64,000 nucleotides of DNA, taken from NCBI GenBank assembly GCA_029706075.1, contig JAINUG010000023.1:1951501-2015500 (forward strand). The letters are read 5' to 3'. Numbering within the stretch: position 1 is the stretch's first letter; every line of letters starts with the position of its first letter. The DNA is from Aldrovandia affinis. Its lineage: Eukaryota > Chordata > Actinopteri > Notacanthiformes > Halosauridae. Positions 36,170 through 47,789 of this stretch are shown here, in pieces. The notes below the pieces were generated by a model, which was given only the letters and a program-made list of their open reading frames with translations, was not told where the DNA came from and made no database searches. Made by a program: the position numbers and the translations under genes.

Positions 36170-37789
36170 CGTAAGCTGAGACTGTGATTTATTGCCATCA
36201 CCGGAGCTGCATGGAATTCGGTTGCTTTACGATGAGACATTCAGGGAAAACCAACACTATTGCGGGTGGTGGTAGCTGAAGCCAGACTGGCGGTACAGAG
36301 ACGCAATCACGCGAAGAAGCCGACGGCAATCTTCCTTTACAGGCTCCGACAAAAGGCCGACGCCAACAATCCCGCTCCGTCACGAACCGAACTCCGTATC
36401 CACCAGTGCTGCTAAGACTACACGACAGGGCGATAGCGGCGACGTTTAATCCAATAGAAACAGGTTCACTTTGCTGGCCGAGGTCAGCCGTCAGCAGGCT
36501 TCCAGTTTAAATATTCTTCATGATACAAACAACCGTACAAACTGAGAAAGGAACAATTACACCGAAATTACACGCAATTAAAAAAACATCTTTACAAACC
36601 AAAAAAGACAAACAGTGTTTTGTTACCCGGGCTATATAGTGAAATAATTGCATCTTAGGCTTGTCATCGAATGAGCACAAATCAATTCACGCAAATATTG
36701 CAAATTTCATTTACGGGGCGGTTGCATTCAACCCTCGTTGCTGTAGCTCCAGATCTACGACCGGTCTCCCCTATGAACACGACACGCGGGACGTTACGGT
36801 GCTGCGGGACGCCGTGACGCATTGTTCGAACGACCTCTCGTGAGTGGACAGGAGCAGACTGTCCCGTGTGCTGCAGGTCTGCTCGACCGGAGTCGTCGGA
36901 CGGGACCGCGACTTAAAAAAAAAAAAAAAAAAAAAAAAGGGGCCCTTCTTCGAAGCGTTTACCGGACGCTGGATAAAAAGGCATTTTACGGAAAGCCTCA
37001 GGACCACGGATCTCCAGGACCAGGAGTGGACACCAGTGACCCGAGTCTGACCTGGCCTGGCAACAGGAGTGTGTTGGCCCTGTGCCAGCTCGGTGACTGG
37101 CACAGATGGATTAGCCCTTTGGGAGTTTCGGGAGAATGACTTCATCACTGGACGGGATGTAAGACCAACGAGACTGCGAGAGGAGTAACACACACACACA
37201 CACACACACGCACACACGCACACACCTCTCAAAATGTCCTTTAGAACTGGAATGGAACACAAAAGCTCCGGGTGGTTCCTTCTCCTGGCAGGGCAGCACA
37301 GCAGTGGTGTTTAACAAGCATCGCCGGGTGCCCCGCACCCCTAACTGACTGAGCCTTCACAAATACAACTCTTCCCAATGTTCACACACCAGGGCTTACC
37401 ATCGGCGTACGTGTACAAGGCAGAGTAACCTGCGGCCGCAGTAAGGGACTTCCTCTAAGCCTGCTCTAAAGCCTGTGGCGTCTGCGCAAAGACAAAATAG
37501 GGCACACAGCCGGGGCGACGGGAGAAAAGCCATACAGTAAACAGTCATGTAGAACCTGACCAGTGACACTCCAAGCAAAGAGCAAACTTTCCTCACCCCC
37601 TCTGGGGGGCAAGGGGGGTTGGGTACAGCAAAGGCAAGCCTCCTCCATCTCCCCCACTCACAATATCACGCTCTACAAACACAATTCTTTAAGTTACAAA
37701 AGTTTTTTCTTTTAAAAAAACATGAAGAAAATGAGACGGAACGAAAAAAAAAAGAAAAAAAGAAAAAAGAAAATGAGAGGGGGGGGCGT
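36170..37789 (-). other. fkbp4: fkbp4 3' UTR (inferred)
   Basis: Non-coding stretch after the stop codon. A minus-strand AATAAA lies at 36188-36193, so cleavage is expected near 36170. Inside are a (CA)n tract near 37187-37224, a 22-base A run near 36915 and an AG/AAAG-rich purine tract just past the stop. The extent is inferred from the poly(A) signal only. Confidence 0.5.
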
Positions 37790-40700
37790 CTATGCTGCCG
37801 TTTCCTCCGGGGCTGCTTTGTCTTCCATGTCCACGCTGCCGCCGTTTTCACTTTTGCCATCCTTCACCTTCTCGGCCTCCTTCTGTCAATCAAAGCACAC
37901 AGCACACGGAGTGAGCAATGCCCTCTTGGAAGGGGGGAAAGTGCATTTTAAAAATCTGTTTAAAGTCAATTTTGTGGACCTAATGATGCCCCATCACATC
38001 ACTAGGTTTCAGTTTTGCTAAATATAGTATCGATGTAGGACTTATAAAAAAAAAAAAAAAAAAAGTTTTACTACCACCAAGTGGCCAGAAGAGGCACTTA
38101 CACAACCATTTATTGTGAGTCATGGACTGTGTTGGTTCATACCACCAAGAATGCTTAGAACCAGTATGGACAATCACTGGTCCAACAGGCCACAGTGGCT
38201 GCAGGGATTTGCTCAGACCAACCAACTGAACCATATATCAATTAACTCATCTCTTAAATCAAGGGAGTACATTCATCAGTGACATCAGGTGCAGTCAGTG
38301 CTCGGCTAGAACAAATACCTGCAGCCACTCAGCACCTAAAGTTGAGTACCTATGGCACCATAATTTTGTGCTGAAACACATTTGAACACAAGTCAAGTTT
38401 CGCTCATTACCATTTGCTTTGTCTTTGTCATTTTCCACAAATGTTTAGTTTCTATGATAGGTGGTGCGTTCAGCAGCAAAAATATGTTGCAAACTGTTTT
38501 CTAAACTGAAACGATGCTGTATTGTACAGTAAGCAGGGCGCTGTTACAACGCATGATAAGCGCAAACAAGGCGTTCACAATAGCAGCCATAGCAAAACGT
38601 TTCACTTCCTGAACACCCCTAAAGTATGCGAGAGAGAGTATGCAAACATATCGACTGGCTGGGTTCTCGCTTTCTTGGGAGGACTGAAAATCATAGCAAT
38701 ATTTGCAGCATACTTTATCCATACTCCTTGCTATAGTCCTTAGTCCTTGCTATAACACGATTTGTTCAAATTCCATCACAGAAGAAATCAGATGTGGAGG
38801 ATTGTTTTGTACAAAAAGTTATTTTTATATCAACCAAACATTATACTAGACATATTGAGGATGTCTTTTAGAAAATGTCAGGAAGATCCATAAATGTACC
38901 TGATATAAAAAAATGTGTTCCAAATATAACCAATTCTGTTCACACTGCTCGCTCACAAACTTCATGGTATGTACTCATAAGTATATGCAATACAAAAAAG
39001 TGCAGAGGTTCATGAAATACAACTATGCGTTTTGGAACACGTTTGCGGAGTAGTTTGTTGAATACAGGAGGGCTACCTAAAATATGTTTTATTATAGAAA
39101 TGTAGCTAGGAGTGTCGGAAGGAAAACCAAATTGTTTTTGGTTGAGTGGTGTTCGACCCCGACAGAGTGAGCGGGGAAATTTGACTCGCCTTGGCGTCCC
39201 TCTCAGCGAACTTCTGGAACATGTTGGCGTATAGGCGCTTGTCTTTCTCGTGCTGCTCCTTGATCTGTCGCTGGCACAGCACCACCTGGGCCTTGGCTGC
39301 CTTATTGGCAGGGTACAGCTGCACCACCTTCTGGAAGTCCATCCGCGCGCGCTCAAATTCCTTCATGGCAAAGAGGGCCTCGCCCCTCCGGAACAGGGCC
39401 TTCTCGTTACAGTCATCCAGCTCCAGAGCCTGTGGGGGGAAGGGGGCATGCTGCAGTCAACCAATCACACGTTTCCTCCCGCACACTTAAATTCTGTATT
39501 TGGTTTGGTATTCTTGCCAAGGGCTGGGGGTGTGTGAAAGTAAAACATGGCAGGGCCCTCCCCTTTCACCGTTATGCAGTCTAACCCAGTTAGAACCAAC
39601 AGTTCTTACGATCGTTTTTTCCCTCCCCTTCTCCTTTCAATTCACTGTGGTGAGGAAGAAACAGGGAATGCACCTGGACACTGTTTAAATTCTCCCCAGT
39701 GTTTTTAATTTAATTCCCCAGTCGGGAACAGCCTATCGTAAATCGTAGGCCTGTCCCGTCTCGGCAATGTCCTCGTCAATTCCGGGGGGCGGGCAGACCC
39801 CATCAGGTAAGCCCAATGGAGCATGCAGCAAGCGGTCACCTCTGAGCTGCATGGTTATCGAGCCGGAAATGCTCCTGCGCAGGCAGACTGCAGGCGCCCC
39901 ACCGACCAGACGGGTCACTCTGCCAAATGAAACCCTCCCTCCGTCCCTGGGCCATGCTGTAGTCCAACATGCACGGCCTTGTTGGACCTCCGGCCAGTCT
40001 GACTGAACCCAAGCAATTCATCACAGAAGAGCGTTTCCACCTACACGGCCATAACCGACCTGCCCAGGACCACGTAGGTGGAAACGCTGTCCTGTCGTCA
40101 TAAAATCACTGAGCACGGTGCATGCAGTATTCTTGTATTTAGATTCTTACCCTTTGTGCCCAACATTATTGTTTGTGTACGACTTCCCTTTTTTTCTTTT
40201 TAAATAAAAGCCCATGCCACATATTTGATCACAATAAGAGCCTGGTTCCACGGTCTGTGATTCTCACTGTGATTGGTCTTTTACAGGGGACCTGGCGGGA
40301 GACTGACAGGCCTCTATACGACCGGGGGGGAGGTGGTACCTTGTCACAGCTCTCCAGCGCCTGGCTCTGCTCGTGCATCTTCAGGTAGCACATGGCGAGG
40401 TTGAGGTGAGCGGCCAGCCGCAGCGCCTTGGCCTTCAGCTCCTCCTCGTTCTGCAGGCCCGACTCATGCTCCAGCCAGGACACGATGCGCTTGTACTGCA
40501 CGGCCGCCTGCTTGTACTTGCCGTCCTGAAAGAGGTCCGCCACGCATTAGCCACCATTATTATACGGCTGGCAGTGTAGTGTAATGGTTAGGGAGCTGGG
40601 CTTGTAACTCAGAGGTTGCAGGTTCAATTCCCAGGTGGGGCACTGCTGTTGTGTACCCTTGAGCAAGGTACTTAACCTGGATTGCTTCAGTAAAATATCC

Positions 40701-43700
40701 AACTGTATAAATGGATTGTATGTAAAGAAATGTAAACTCTGTAAGTCGCTCTGGATAAGAGCGTCTGCTAAATGCCTAAAATGTAACAGATATGGAGTCT
40801 CAGGGGGCCCGAATCAAAAGATAAAACAATATTTTCCCCTTTTCTGGTGGGACTAGAGTGGAATTCCACCTTTTGCAAAGTGCTTTTAAATTCAGAGACC
40901 CTTTGTAAATGCAACCCATACATTGTTACTAAAGAACAGTAATTAAACAGACCTGCACCGTGTGCACTTACTTTAAAATACTGAGTTCCTTTCTCTTTGA
41001 CAATGGCACTCTGTTCCAGTTTCTCTGTTGCGTTCATTTCCCAGGATTCTTTGGCCTGAAATAAAGACAACTCATTCATAAATTCACTCATTCAACTCAT
41101 TCCATATCAGGAAACAAGATAAAAGGGGAAAAATAGTTTGGGGACTAATCAATTGCTATAGTCTCCCATTAATAGCCACTTGCTTTTTAATTAGAAGTGC
41201 TATTTTTGGATTGTGTACTAATGTAGGCAAGTAGAAAGATGTTTGATTTGGTGCCATAATAAACCCAAGTATGCAATTGGGTGGAGGGGGTGACTCCCAA
41301 AAACATTTTATTGCTACGAGTAACTAAAGTTCTTTCATTGCCAAACTGAAATGTGCATTGTCAGAAGTAATTGGAGCGTCGGTAAAGCTTAGACAAAAGT
41401 TGACAAATGTGATATTCAAACAATTCAACCAATAAAAATAACAATAAAAAAAAAAACCTTCAAAACTGCTCATCTGAACCCTTTCATGATTACCCACATA
41501 CAGACACAGTACAGGACAATATGTAATTCCAGAGCCAAGTGCCACCCCACCTTCTCAAAGGCCGACAGCTTTAATTTGTACTGAAGAGTTGCACCGGGCG
41601 GGATATTGAACTTGGCGTTTCCAGCATTTCCATACCCGTACCTGGACAATAACGAGACGGAGAAAAAGAAGCCTGTGATCACTCAAAAACAAACGGTAGC
41701 AATTCCTTTGTCTTCAGTATCAAGAAAGTGAATGAGCCGCCCCCAAAATAAACTGACATAATATCCATGTCCACCCCGGCCAAACAAACTAATATTTCAT
41801 GCGGACTCGTCTCAATGCAGACGTTGCAAGGCTGCCGAAGGTTAACCACAGACCGCAGGCCCTCAACCTTAGATGGTAAGAATGACATTCCAGCACGCCT
41901 GCCTTTTAGACACACAGATAGTTAGCAATGCGTAATGCCCTTGTGGTGAGGGAAAATAGAAATGACAGTAAATTACGTAATGTAATGGTTTTCACGACAA
42001 TTATATTATATGGAGATCTTTTTTATTTTGCAAAGCAGGAAGTAATGTTCATCAGCAGAAAGGGGATTACTTTTTTTTAACAAATTGTAATAAAAAATTT
42101 TTTTTAAAGAACCAAATTAGTCAGCATTCAATAAATAACCTAAAGCTGTTATCCTTCAGAACACAGAAGAAAAAATAATAATATTCATGTACTATTTTCA
42201 TGTTTAAAAAGTTTGCATATTTCATATTATGTTTACCCATCACGTGCCTAGCAACCTTTGTTTTTCACCCTACAGAAGTCAGCTGACCTGACTTCTCACT
42301 ACCCTTATGATAATCCGTGACCCTCCGTCTTTGAATACACAACCACCAAGGAGTATTTACACTCTGAAGTCAGTCACACTTTTGTTTTTGTTTTCTATAA
42401 TAAAAGTGCAGAAGACCAGGGCACAATTTCTGCTGGACAATTTCTGCTGGACAGCCTTAAATAATCTCACCTGTAGCAAGGGACAACAAGCAGCAACTAT
42501 TTCAAGTGACAAGCTTAAAGAATATAGAGCAGCAGATGAATCGGTGCTCAGTTTACTGATCGGAGACGGAAACCAATGAGCAAATCTGCAGTGATGCCTG
42601 GTGTAGGTATTAAAGAATACAATGACTTGTCCCCTGGTGAGGGTGAATGTGCTTATTGGTGAGGGACTCTTACTTTGGCGTGAGGTAAAGAGGGACTCTT
42701 ACTTTGGCGTGAGGGTGAAAAATGACTCTTCTCCCTGCTCCATGGACATGATGGCCTTCTCCACTCCTACAGGCAGACCCAGATTCTCGCCTTCCCCGAT
42801 TTCAAACTTCAGCTCTCTCTGGTCAAACACTGTGCCCTCATACTTGCCCTCCAGAGTCACTGGGAAAACAAGAAGACAATAGCATTCACCCTCACTGTGT
42901 CGAAGCTGCCGATGAAGCACAATAACAGACTTGCTGAAGAAAGAGATCCTGACTGCTTCATGACCTGAATGCTCTTTTCTGGGTGCCATTTTGGACCCAC
43001 TGGATGAGAGCAACACTGAGCTTTGACCAACAATCAGCATGGCGCTCACTTACTGATCACTGATCTCAGGTCAGTGTTGCTGAAGAGAGTAGAGGGGCCA
43101 TTTGCAATGCCTAACATTGCCAGACAGCAGGATCACAATGATTAAATAATGCCTCCTGCGATTTGTCATTTATTCTCAGGCTGCTCCCTTCTCTGGTGCA
43201 AGTACAACGCGCTTTTGAAAAAAAGGTGAAGGAATTCCCCGAGGTTCCATCTGAAGCGGTTTGCAACAGCCGACGCGACGCTGAAGCGCACACCTTCCAC
43301 TGTCGCTCCCTCGTTGGCCTTGGAGTAGCCCTGGCCCTTCGTTATAATCCTGCGGACGATGCCTCCATCCTCGTCCTCGGTCACGTCCTCCCCGTGGAAC
43401 TCAAACATCTCCACCTGAAGAGGAGGGGCGGGGACAGACGCACAGACTCAGAGGGAGGGCTGCGGCAACGGCAGCCTTCTGACATCCAAACCAGTGCCAT
43501 CATGGCCGATGGGTCCTTACCTCGAACAACAGAGTGGCATTGGGAGGGATTTTCGGCGGGCTCCCGGCCGAACCGTAGGCATACTCTGGCTTGCAGGTCA
43601 GCTGGCTCAATTCACCGACCTTCATGGTGGCTATGCCCAAGTCCCAAGCCTTGATCACCTGACCTGCACATGACAGGCCATGTTTTTGCACGCCAGTTCA

Positions 43701-46700
43701 TTTCAAACTCATTTGTTTCAGCTACACCCCCAGAGCATAAAGCACCTGTGTATCCGTTTGTGTCCCACACTATGGTTACTTTCTTAACAGATGTCACTCA
43801 AGCTATAAGTCACTGAAAATCCAACATTACACAGCTTTTTTCAGTTACTAAATGCCCCAGAAATAGGAGAATTCTCACACGCATTCCATGTCCAAGCCTA
43901 TGGGAATGACTTCTCACACATTTCCCAGGCAAGCACTCCTTACCTTTCCCAATCTCGAAGGAGAACTTATCACTCCGCTCGCGGCTGGAATCAAACGTGG
44001 TACCGTCCAGCAAGGTGCCGACATAGTGCACAAAGACTTTGTCTCCAGTCATTGGCAGCTCGGTTCCTGTCCCCTCCCTCTTCACCAACTGCAGAGGAGA
44101 GAGAGAGAGAAGGGGCGTGGCTTTGGTCACAACATTCATATGTACAAACCCGCAGCGCTGTTTGGATCCCAAAGTTGACACCAAGGTGCAGATTCTCAGC
44201 TCGTTCTGATCAAGAGCTTATTTGTCAGCCCGCCATTCAAACAGAAAGTGGCATTCCTTGATGTACGTGGCATCCTCTTCTCGCACAAGTTCTGCAAAGA
44301 ACCACTGCTGCAGATATCTTCTAATCCCATGCAACCGATTTAAACTCATTTTTATTGGGAGTTTATTTCATTTTCATTTTGACATTTTAGACTTCTCCGA
44401 AATCAGGTGTCAACAGATGCTGTCAAGTTGTATACGCATGCAACGGTTTTACAACATACAGTATATTGTAGACGCCTGTTCAGTGTATGAAATAAGCCAT
44501 AATCTTGCTCCTCCACGATAAAAATAATGAACATTGTACTCAGACAATATAAGGCGGTGATAATTAATTTACAACTGTATATGTAATGCATTTACCAGAC
44601 TACATTTTAATGTAGTGTATCATGTGATAAAGCACCATTACTGAATGGCAGCTTTTCTTGTTACCCAACCAGGGACTACAGATGCCAACTAGCTCATAGC
44701 CAACTCTTACACAGCGAAGAGGCTGTGCATTGTCCCACTCATAGAAACAAATACATGAAATTAACTTCAACGCATACAGTCCAGAATGAGATTGGAGCAC
44801 CAATTTTTCCAATTAAGGGGCTGCCCACAATCGGGGGGGGAATTGGCTCCATTTTAATTCTCTGAATATATGTAAGCACACAAGTATAGGTAATGCCACT
44901 GTAACTGCTGGTGAGTCTGCTGTATGTAACACAGAGCATTTCCGGTAGCAGACAACCTTGTCACTGCTCCACTCAAAGAGGCTCAAAATGGCAGGATCTA
45001 AAATGGCAGGTAGGTGTGCTGCAGACATGAAGACTGAATGATTGGAAAGAATGATTATTCTCCCAACTTTCCACATATAGCAGGGGAGAGGAGACTTGGC
45101 AAGAGGCTTAAGCCAGGGGCTGCTGGACAGCAAGTAAGCGGGTGCATGAGGAACAACAAAGAAAAAAGTAAAATAATATTGTAACCTGTATTTGCAATAA
45201 CCTGAATATTGTAAAGGTACCAATTTATTTAAGAAATGCATGCAGCATCACCTGAATTACATTGCTGTCGTTATCCTGAACCGAATGGCAAGCTACATGG
45301 AATAACTCCATCATTCATGTGTAATATATATGGCTACTTGATCTACATACGGCTATAGTAATGCAAAAATTGTGCCATGACCTTTTTGTGGGATGGGAAG
45401 GGTCACCTTTTATGGTCTTTCTACAGGAAGGTGAGGGGATTCATATTCAGGCTGACAAACCCGTGGGTTTCTGTCTCTTCGGGTTCTCTGCTAGATTTAG
45501 TGACGGATTTAAAAACTAAACTCGAGGTGAATACTGCCACCTACTGTGGTGCATGGCGCAGACAAAACCAAAAGTAAAACCGAATCCTGTTGCTTTTTTG
45601 TAGATTGAACACTGAATGGAACAGCACACTTCGTGTGTAATCTAGGTTGATATTTAATACATCTAGGTCGATAGCTAGACACTAATTTACTCATTAGAAT
45701 TAATCTGCGGTTAGGGGTACCGTCGCAGATACGGCTGCAAGGTATGCTTGTTGACGGTTTCTAAATAAAACCATGTGAATACGGTCAGACAAAATGTCAC
45801 CGTTCCTCAGCGACCTTTCTGGTGGAAGTTTCTAGGCGTTTCGATGAGAATCCAATTCCAAGTCGAATTAACTTAGTCGTTGAACGGTATTGCGGTATTG
45901 CCCAGCAAGCTACATAACATAACATTTATTCCACCGACACGGTCGTTCAAAAACTCGTTTACAGATTCATCAGCTCATTCACAGAGCCTGCTAGAAGTAG
46001 TACAGTTAAACGAATGTTGGTATTGGACGTTAAGGAAAGTCTACCATGTCAGTGACGTAATAGAATATGCACGTTAGCCATAGAAATTGATATTCCAAGA
46101 TGCTATTGATTGATATTCGAAATGCTACTAAACTGCACTGTTCTGAAATGAAGCGGAGGACAATAAAGTATGGGCAATGTAGCTTACTATTAAGCGAACC
46201 GTAACGAACTAGTCAAATTACCTTGCTAGCTAACAAGGTCCTTCCAGTTATTTCTTTAGATAGAAGCTGGCAAACTGTATGTATAATATATGTTATTTAG
46301 CAGACACTTTTATCCAAAGTGACTTACAGTGGTGATTGCATACATTTTTCAGTGTATGTGGTCCCAATGGGAATCGAACCCACAACCTAATCGTTGTCAG
46401 CGCCATGCTCTACCTACTGAAACACACAGAACCAGTGTGTAATGTTAGCCACAGAACTAACTAAACTTCATTTTTTTTGTTTTGTAACTGGGTTGCCAAT
46501 TGATCAAATTCACAAATGCAATCCGCAGCGAAACGCCGCTTAAGTGCAAGTCAGTCAGTATGCGGCTGGTTGCTGCATGCAGTGCAGAAATTCGTTGGAT
46601 CTGAACAACACGTGTTCTCATAAATGGGGTGGAGAAACAACGCTAACATTAGCTAGCTAGCCATCTAGACAAACCAATGTCCGGCCTAGTCATAGTGCGG

Positions 46701-47345
46701 TGAACCTAGCGAACTTAGTAAGTTAAGTTACTAACTTAGGGAGGTCATAATGCTTATGCATTTCATACAATCGATTTTCCACTTGTAAGCATACCTCTGC
46801 TAGCAGACCAACAAGGCAGCTAGCTATATTTTCATTTTCATTAGCTACATGGTTACAAAACAAGAACGTTAGCGTGCATGGTTAACAAGCCACAACATCG
46901 CACTCACGATACTTGGCGTACTCCCATCAGCTAAATTATGAATATGCCAATATGATTAACTAGCGGGCTTCTCCGTTGCTTCTGGTAGGAGACGCTGACG
47001 CTCCTGCCTCGCAACGATCACCTCAGCTAGTCACTAAGTTATTGTAGATAAATAAGCGGTCGAAATTATATTAGAGCTAGCTAGCTAGCTAGCTAACGTT
47101 CACTGCTAGCCGGCCAACGAGTGCACGCGTTCGGTAGCTACCATAGTGACCGCATTTGTAGCTAGCTTGCTAGCAAGTTAGCTGAATGGCCATAAAATAT
47201 AGAGGGACTTATTCAACCATTTGTTTTGCTAGACAGATCGATAGCTAGCATTAGCTACCTTTAAAACTCCTCCATCTTTCTTCGGGGTTATGTCTTCTCC
47301 CTCCATGGCGTGTTGTCCTTCGTTGGTCACTTCTTCTGCGGTCAT
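36170..47345 (-). CDS. fkbp4: fkbp4, FKBP52 peptidyl-prolyl cis-trans isomerase and HSP90 co-chaperone (complete)
   Basis: Ten coding exons (47259-47345, 43944-44088, 43521-43663, 43294-43414, 42703-42859, 41551-41641, 40972-41055, 40340-40525, 39190-39429, 37790-37882) join in frame to 448 residues; human FKBP4 has 459. Domains: FK1, residues about 33-125, with FVHYVG, TTFDSS, VIKAW (W84) and [19 protein letters not shown], so the active catalytic type. A linker follows with [11 protein letters not shown], keeping the CK2 site known in mammals. FK2 spans about 135-247. Three TPR repeats span about 255-385, with NLAMCYLK and [11 protein letters not shown] for binding the HSP90 MEEVD tail. The helical C-terminus has KRLYANMF and ends in an acidic tail. 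The family matures steroid receptors and binds dynein in cytosol and nucleus. The start was chosen by homology (MTAEE as in human); a second Met lies 14 codons in. Oddities are a GC donor on the last intron and a duplicated exon 5 donor. FKBP5 was considered, but MTAEE and the CK2 linker favour FKBP4. Confidence 0.95.
36188..36193 (-). terminator. fkbp4: polyadenylation signal AATAAA, fkbp4
   Basis: On the minus strand the canonical hexamer AATAAA lies about 1.6 kb after the fkbp4 stop, with no competing gene on this strand nearby. Its use is inferred. Confidence 0.5.
37790..37882 (-). CDS. fkbp4: fkbp4 exon 10, acidic C-terminus and stop
   Basis: Acceptor GATTGACAG. It encodes 30 residues, [20 protein letters not shown] then [10 protein letters not shown], and a TAG stop. 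The charged low-complexity tail is typical of FKBP4 and shorter than in human. Confidence 0.88.
   Translation of the reverse strand, partial: KEAEKVKDGKSENGGSVDMEDKAAPEETAA
39190..39429 (-). CDS. fkbp4: fkbp4 exon 9, TPR 3 and C-terminal helix
   Basis: 240 bases (80 codons), acceptor CCCACAG. It encodes [39 protein letters not shown] and [17 protein letters not shown]. The last codon AAG is followed by GCGAGT, a GC-type donor. No nearby GT keeps the frame and conserved sequence. Confidence 0.93.
40030..40088. repeat. 15-base perfect inverted repeat (hairpin) in fkbp4 intron 8
   Basis: AGCGTTTCCACCTAC at 40030-40044 is exactly mirrored at 40074-40088, with a 29-base spacer. It may be a tiny MITE or end fragment. 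Confidence 0.7.
40340..40525 (-). CDS. fkbp4: fkbp4 exon 8, TPR 1-2
   Basis: 186 bases (62 codons), acceptor CTCTTTCAG, donor GTACCA. It encodes [35 protein letters not shown] and ALESCDK. A SINE ends only about 40 bases upstream of the acceptor. Confidence 0.95.
40568..40787 (+). repeat. tRNA-derived SINE, family A, in fkbp4 intron 7
   Basis: Nearly complete: GTGTAGTGTAATGGTTAGGG, AGGTTGCAGGTTCAATTCCC, TTGAGCAAGGTACTTAACCT, then GTCGCTCTGGATAAGAGCGT and CTGCTAAATGCC. It is antisense to fkbp4 and lies close to the acceptor of exon 8. Confidence 0.8.
40972..41055 (-). CDS. fkbp4: fkbp4 exon 7, start of TPR region
   Basis: 84 bases (28 codons), acceptor ATTTCAG, donor GTAAGT. It encodes [20 protein letters not shown], then EKGTQYFK, near identical to human. 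Confidence 0.94.
41551..41641 (-). CDS. fkbp4: fkbp4 exon 6, end of FK2
   Basis: 91 bases, acceptor CCAG, donor GTGGGG, phase 2 to phase 0. It encodes [20 protein letters not shown], then [10 protein letters not shown]. Confidence 0.94.
42661..42714. repeat. fkbp4: 25-base direct repeat over the fkbp4 exon 5 donor
   Basis: Copies 42661-42685 and 42690-42714 are identical and separated by TAAA. Each contains the last coding bases and the GTAAGA donor of exon 5 on the minus strand. Confidence 0.95.
42703..42859 (-). CDS. fkbp4: fkbp4 exon 5, FK2 domain
   Basis: 157 bases, acceptor TTTTCCCAG, donor GTAAGA, phase 1 to phase 2. It encodes [37 protein letters not shown] and ESFFTLTPK. The last 12 coding bases and the donor are repeated 29 bases downstream (see findings). 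Confidence 0.94.
43294..43414 (-). CDS. fkbp4: fkbp4 exon 4, FK1-FK2 linker
   Basis: 121 bases, acceptor TTCAG, donor GTGTGC, phase 0 to phase 1. It encodes [18 protein letters not shown], then [20 protein letters not shown]. The acidic TEDED stretch keeps the CK2-type threonine. Confidence 0.94.
43521..43663 (-). CDS. fkbp4: fkbp4 exon 3, FK1 second half
   Basis: 143 bases, acceptor TGTGCAG, donor GTAAGG, phase 1 to phase 0. It encodes [37 protein letters not shown] and ATLLFE. The pocket-floor tryptophan and the proline-rich 80s loop are intact. Confidence 0.95.
43944..44088 (-). CDS. fkbp4: fkbp4 exon 2, FK1 first half
   Basis: 145 bases, acceptor CTCTGCAG, donor GTAAGG, phase 0 to phase 1. 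It encodes [35 protein letters not shown] and KFSFEIGKG, including the FKBP pocket residues Y and F/D of HYVG and TTFDSS. Confidence 0.95.
44842..46285. other. fkbp4 intron 1, no recognised feature
   Basis: Part of the 3.2 kb first intron. No exon or repeat recognised. Confidence 0.4.
46286..46432 (-). repeat. tRNA-derived SINE, family B, in fkbp4 intron 1
   Basis: On the minus strand: GGTTCTGTGTGTTTCAGTAG, then GTTGTGGGTTCGATTCCCAT, GGGACCACATACACTG and the tail AGTCACTTTGGATAAAAGTG. Confidence 0.75.
47259..47345 (-). CDS. fkbp4: fkbp4 exon 1
   Basis: 87 bases (29 codons), encoding [20 protein letters not shown] then PKKDGGVLK, with a GTAGCT donor at phase 0. It matches the human N-terminus (MTAEEM...MEGVDISPKQDEGVLK). 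Confidence 0.93.
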
Positions 47346-47759
47346 ATCCGATTCGCAAGCCGTTCGCACTATCCTTGACTTCGAGATGGCTAGCAATAAC
47401 GTTCGCTAACTCAGTAGCGTTAGAACGAGGTAGACCTAATCTAAACAAAGCAAGATCTGCTTCCCAGTGCCCGTTTATCTCGCTGCGTCCTAAGAGCTAG
47501 CAAGGAAATTGCATTAGCCAGCTAGCGCTAGAATGCCTGTCTATATCAGATGGCTTATTTCCTTCACTCGGAGCAAGGGTATCTTTTCCTAACAGCAAAT
47601 TGCTAACGTTACAACAAAGTAGCAAGCCAACTAGCAACGTGAAACCGCGACGAACAAGTAAACGAAGGATTGTCCACTTGCTATGTTGCGAACATTGACG
47701 TGTTCCGTGCACCACCGCCAAGCTGCAGTTGACAAGAGGTGGACGATTTAAATCGCTAT

Positions 47760-47789
47760 CTTCTGGAAGGGCAGCGAACTTTCCAGAGA
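47760..47789 (-). promoter_or_regulatory. fkbp4: candidate heat shock element upstream of fkbp4
   Basis: Six phased 5-base units read cTTCt, gGAAg, ggcag, cGAAc, tTTCc, aGAGa. Four of the six are perfect nGAAn/nTTCn units in the correct alternating orientation, one is a near match and one is degenerate. The site is 415-445 bases upstream of the fkbp4 ATG. FKBP52 was also described as HSP56, a heat-inducible protein, which makes an HSF1 site plausible. Confidence 0.55.
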
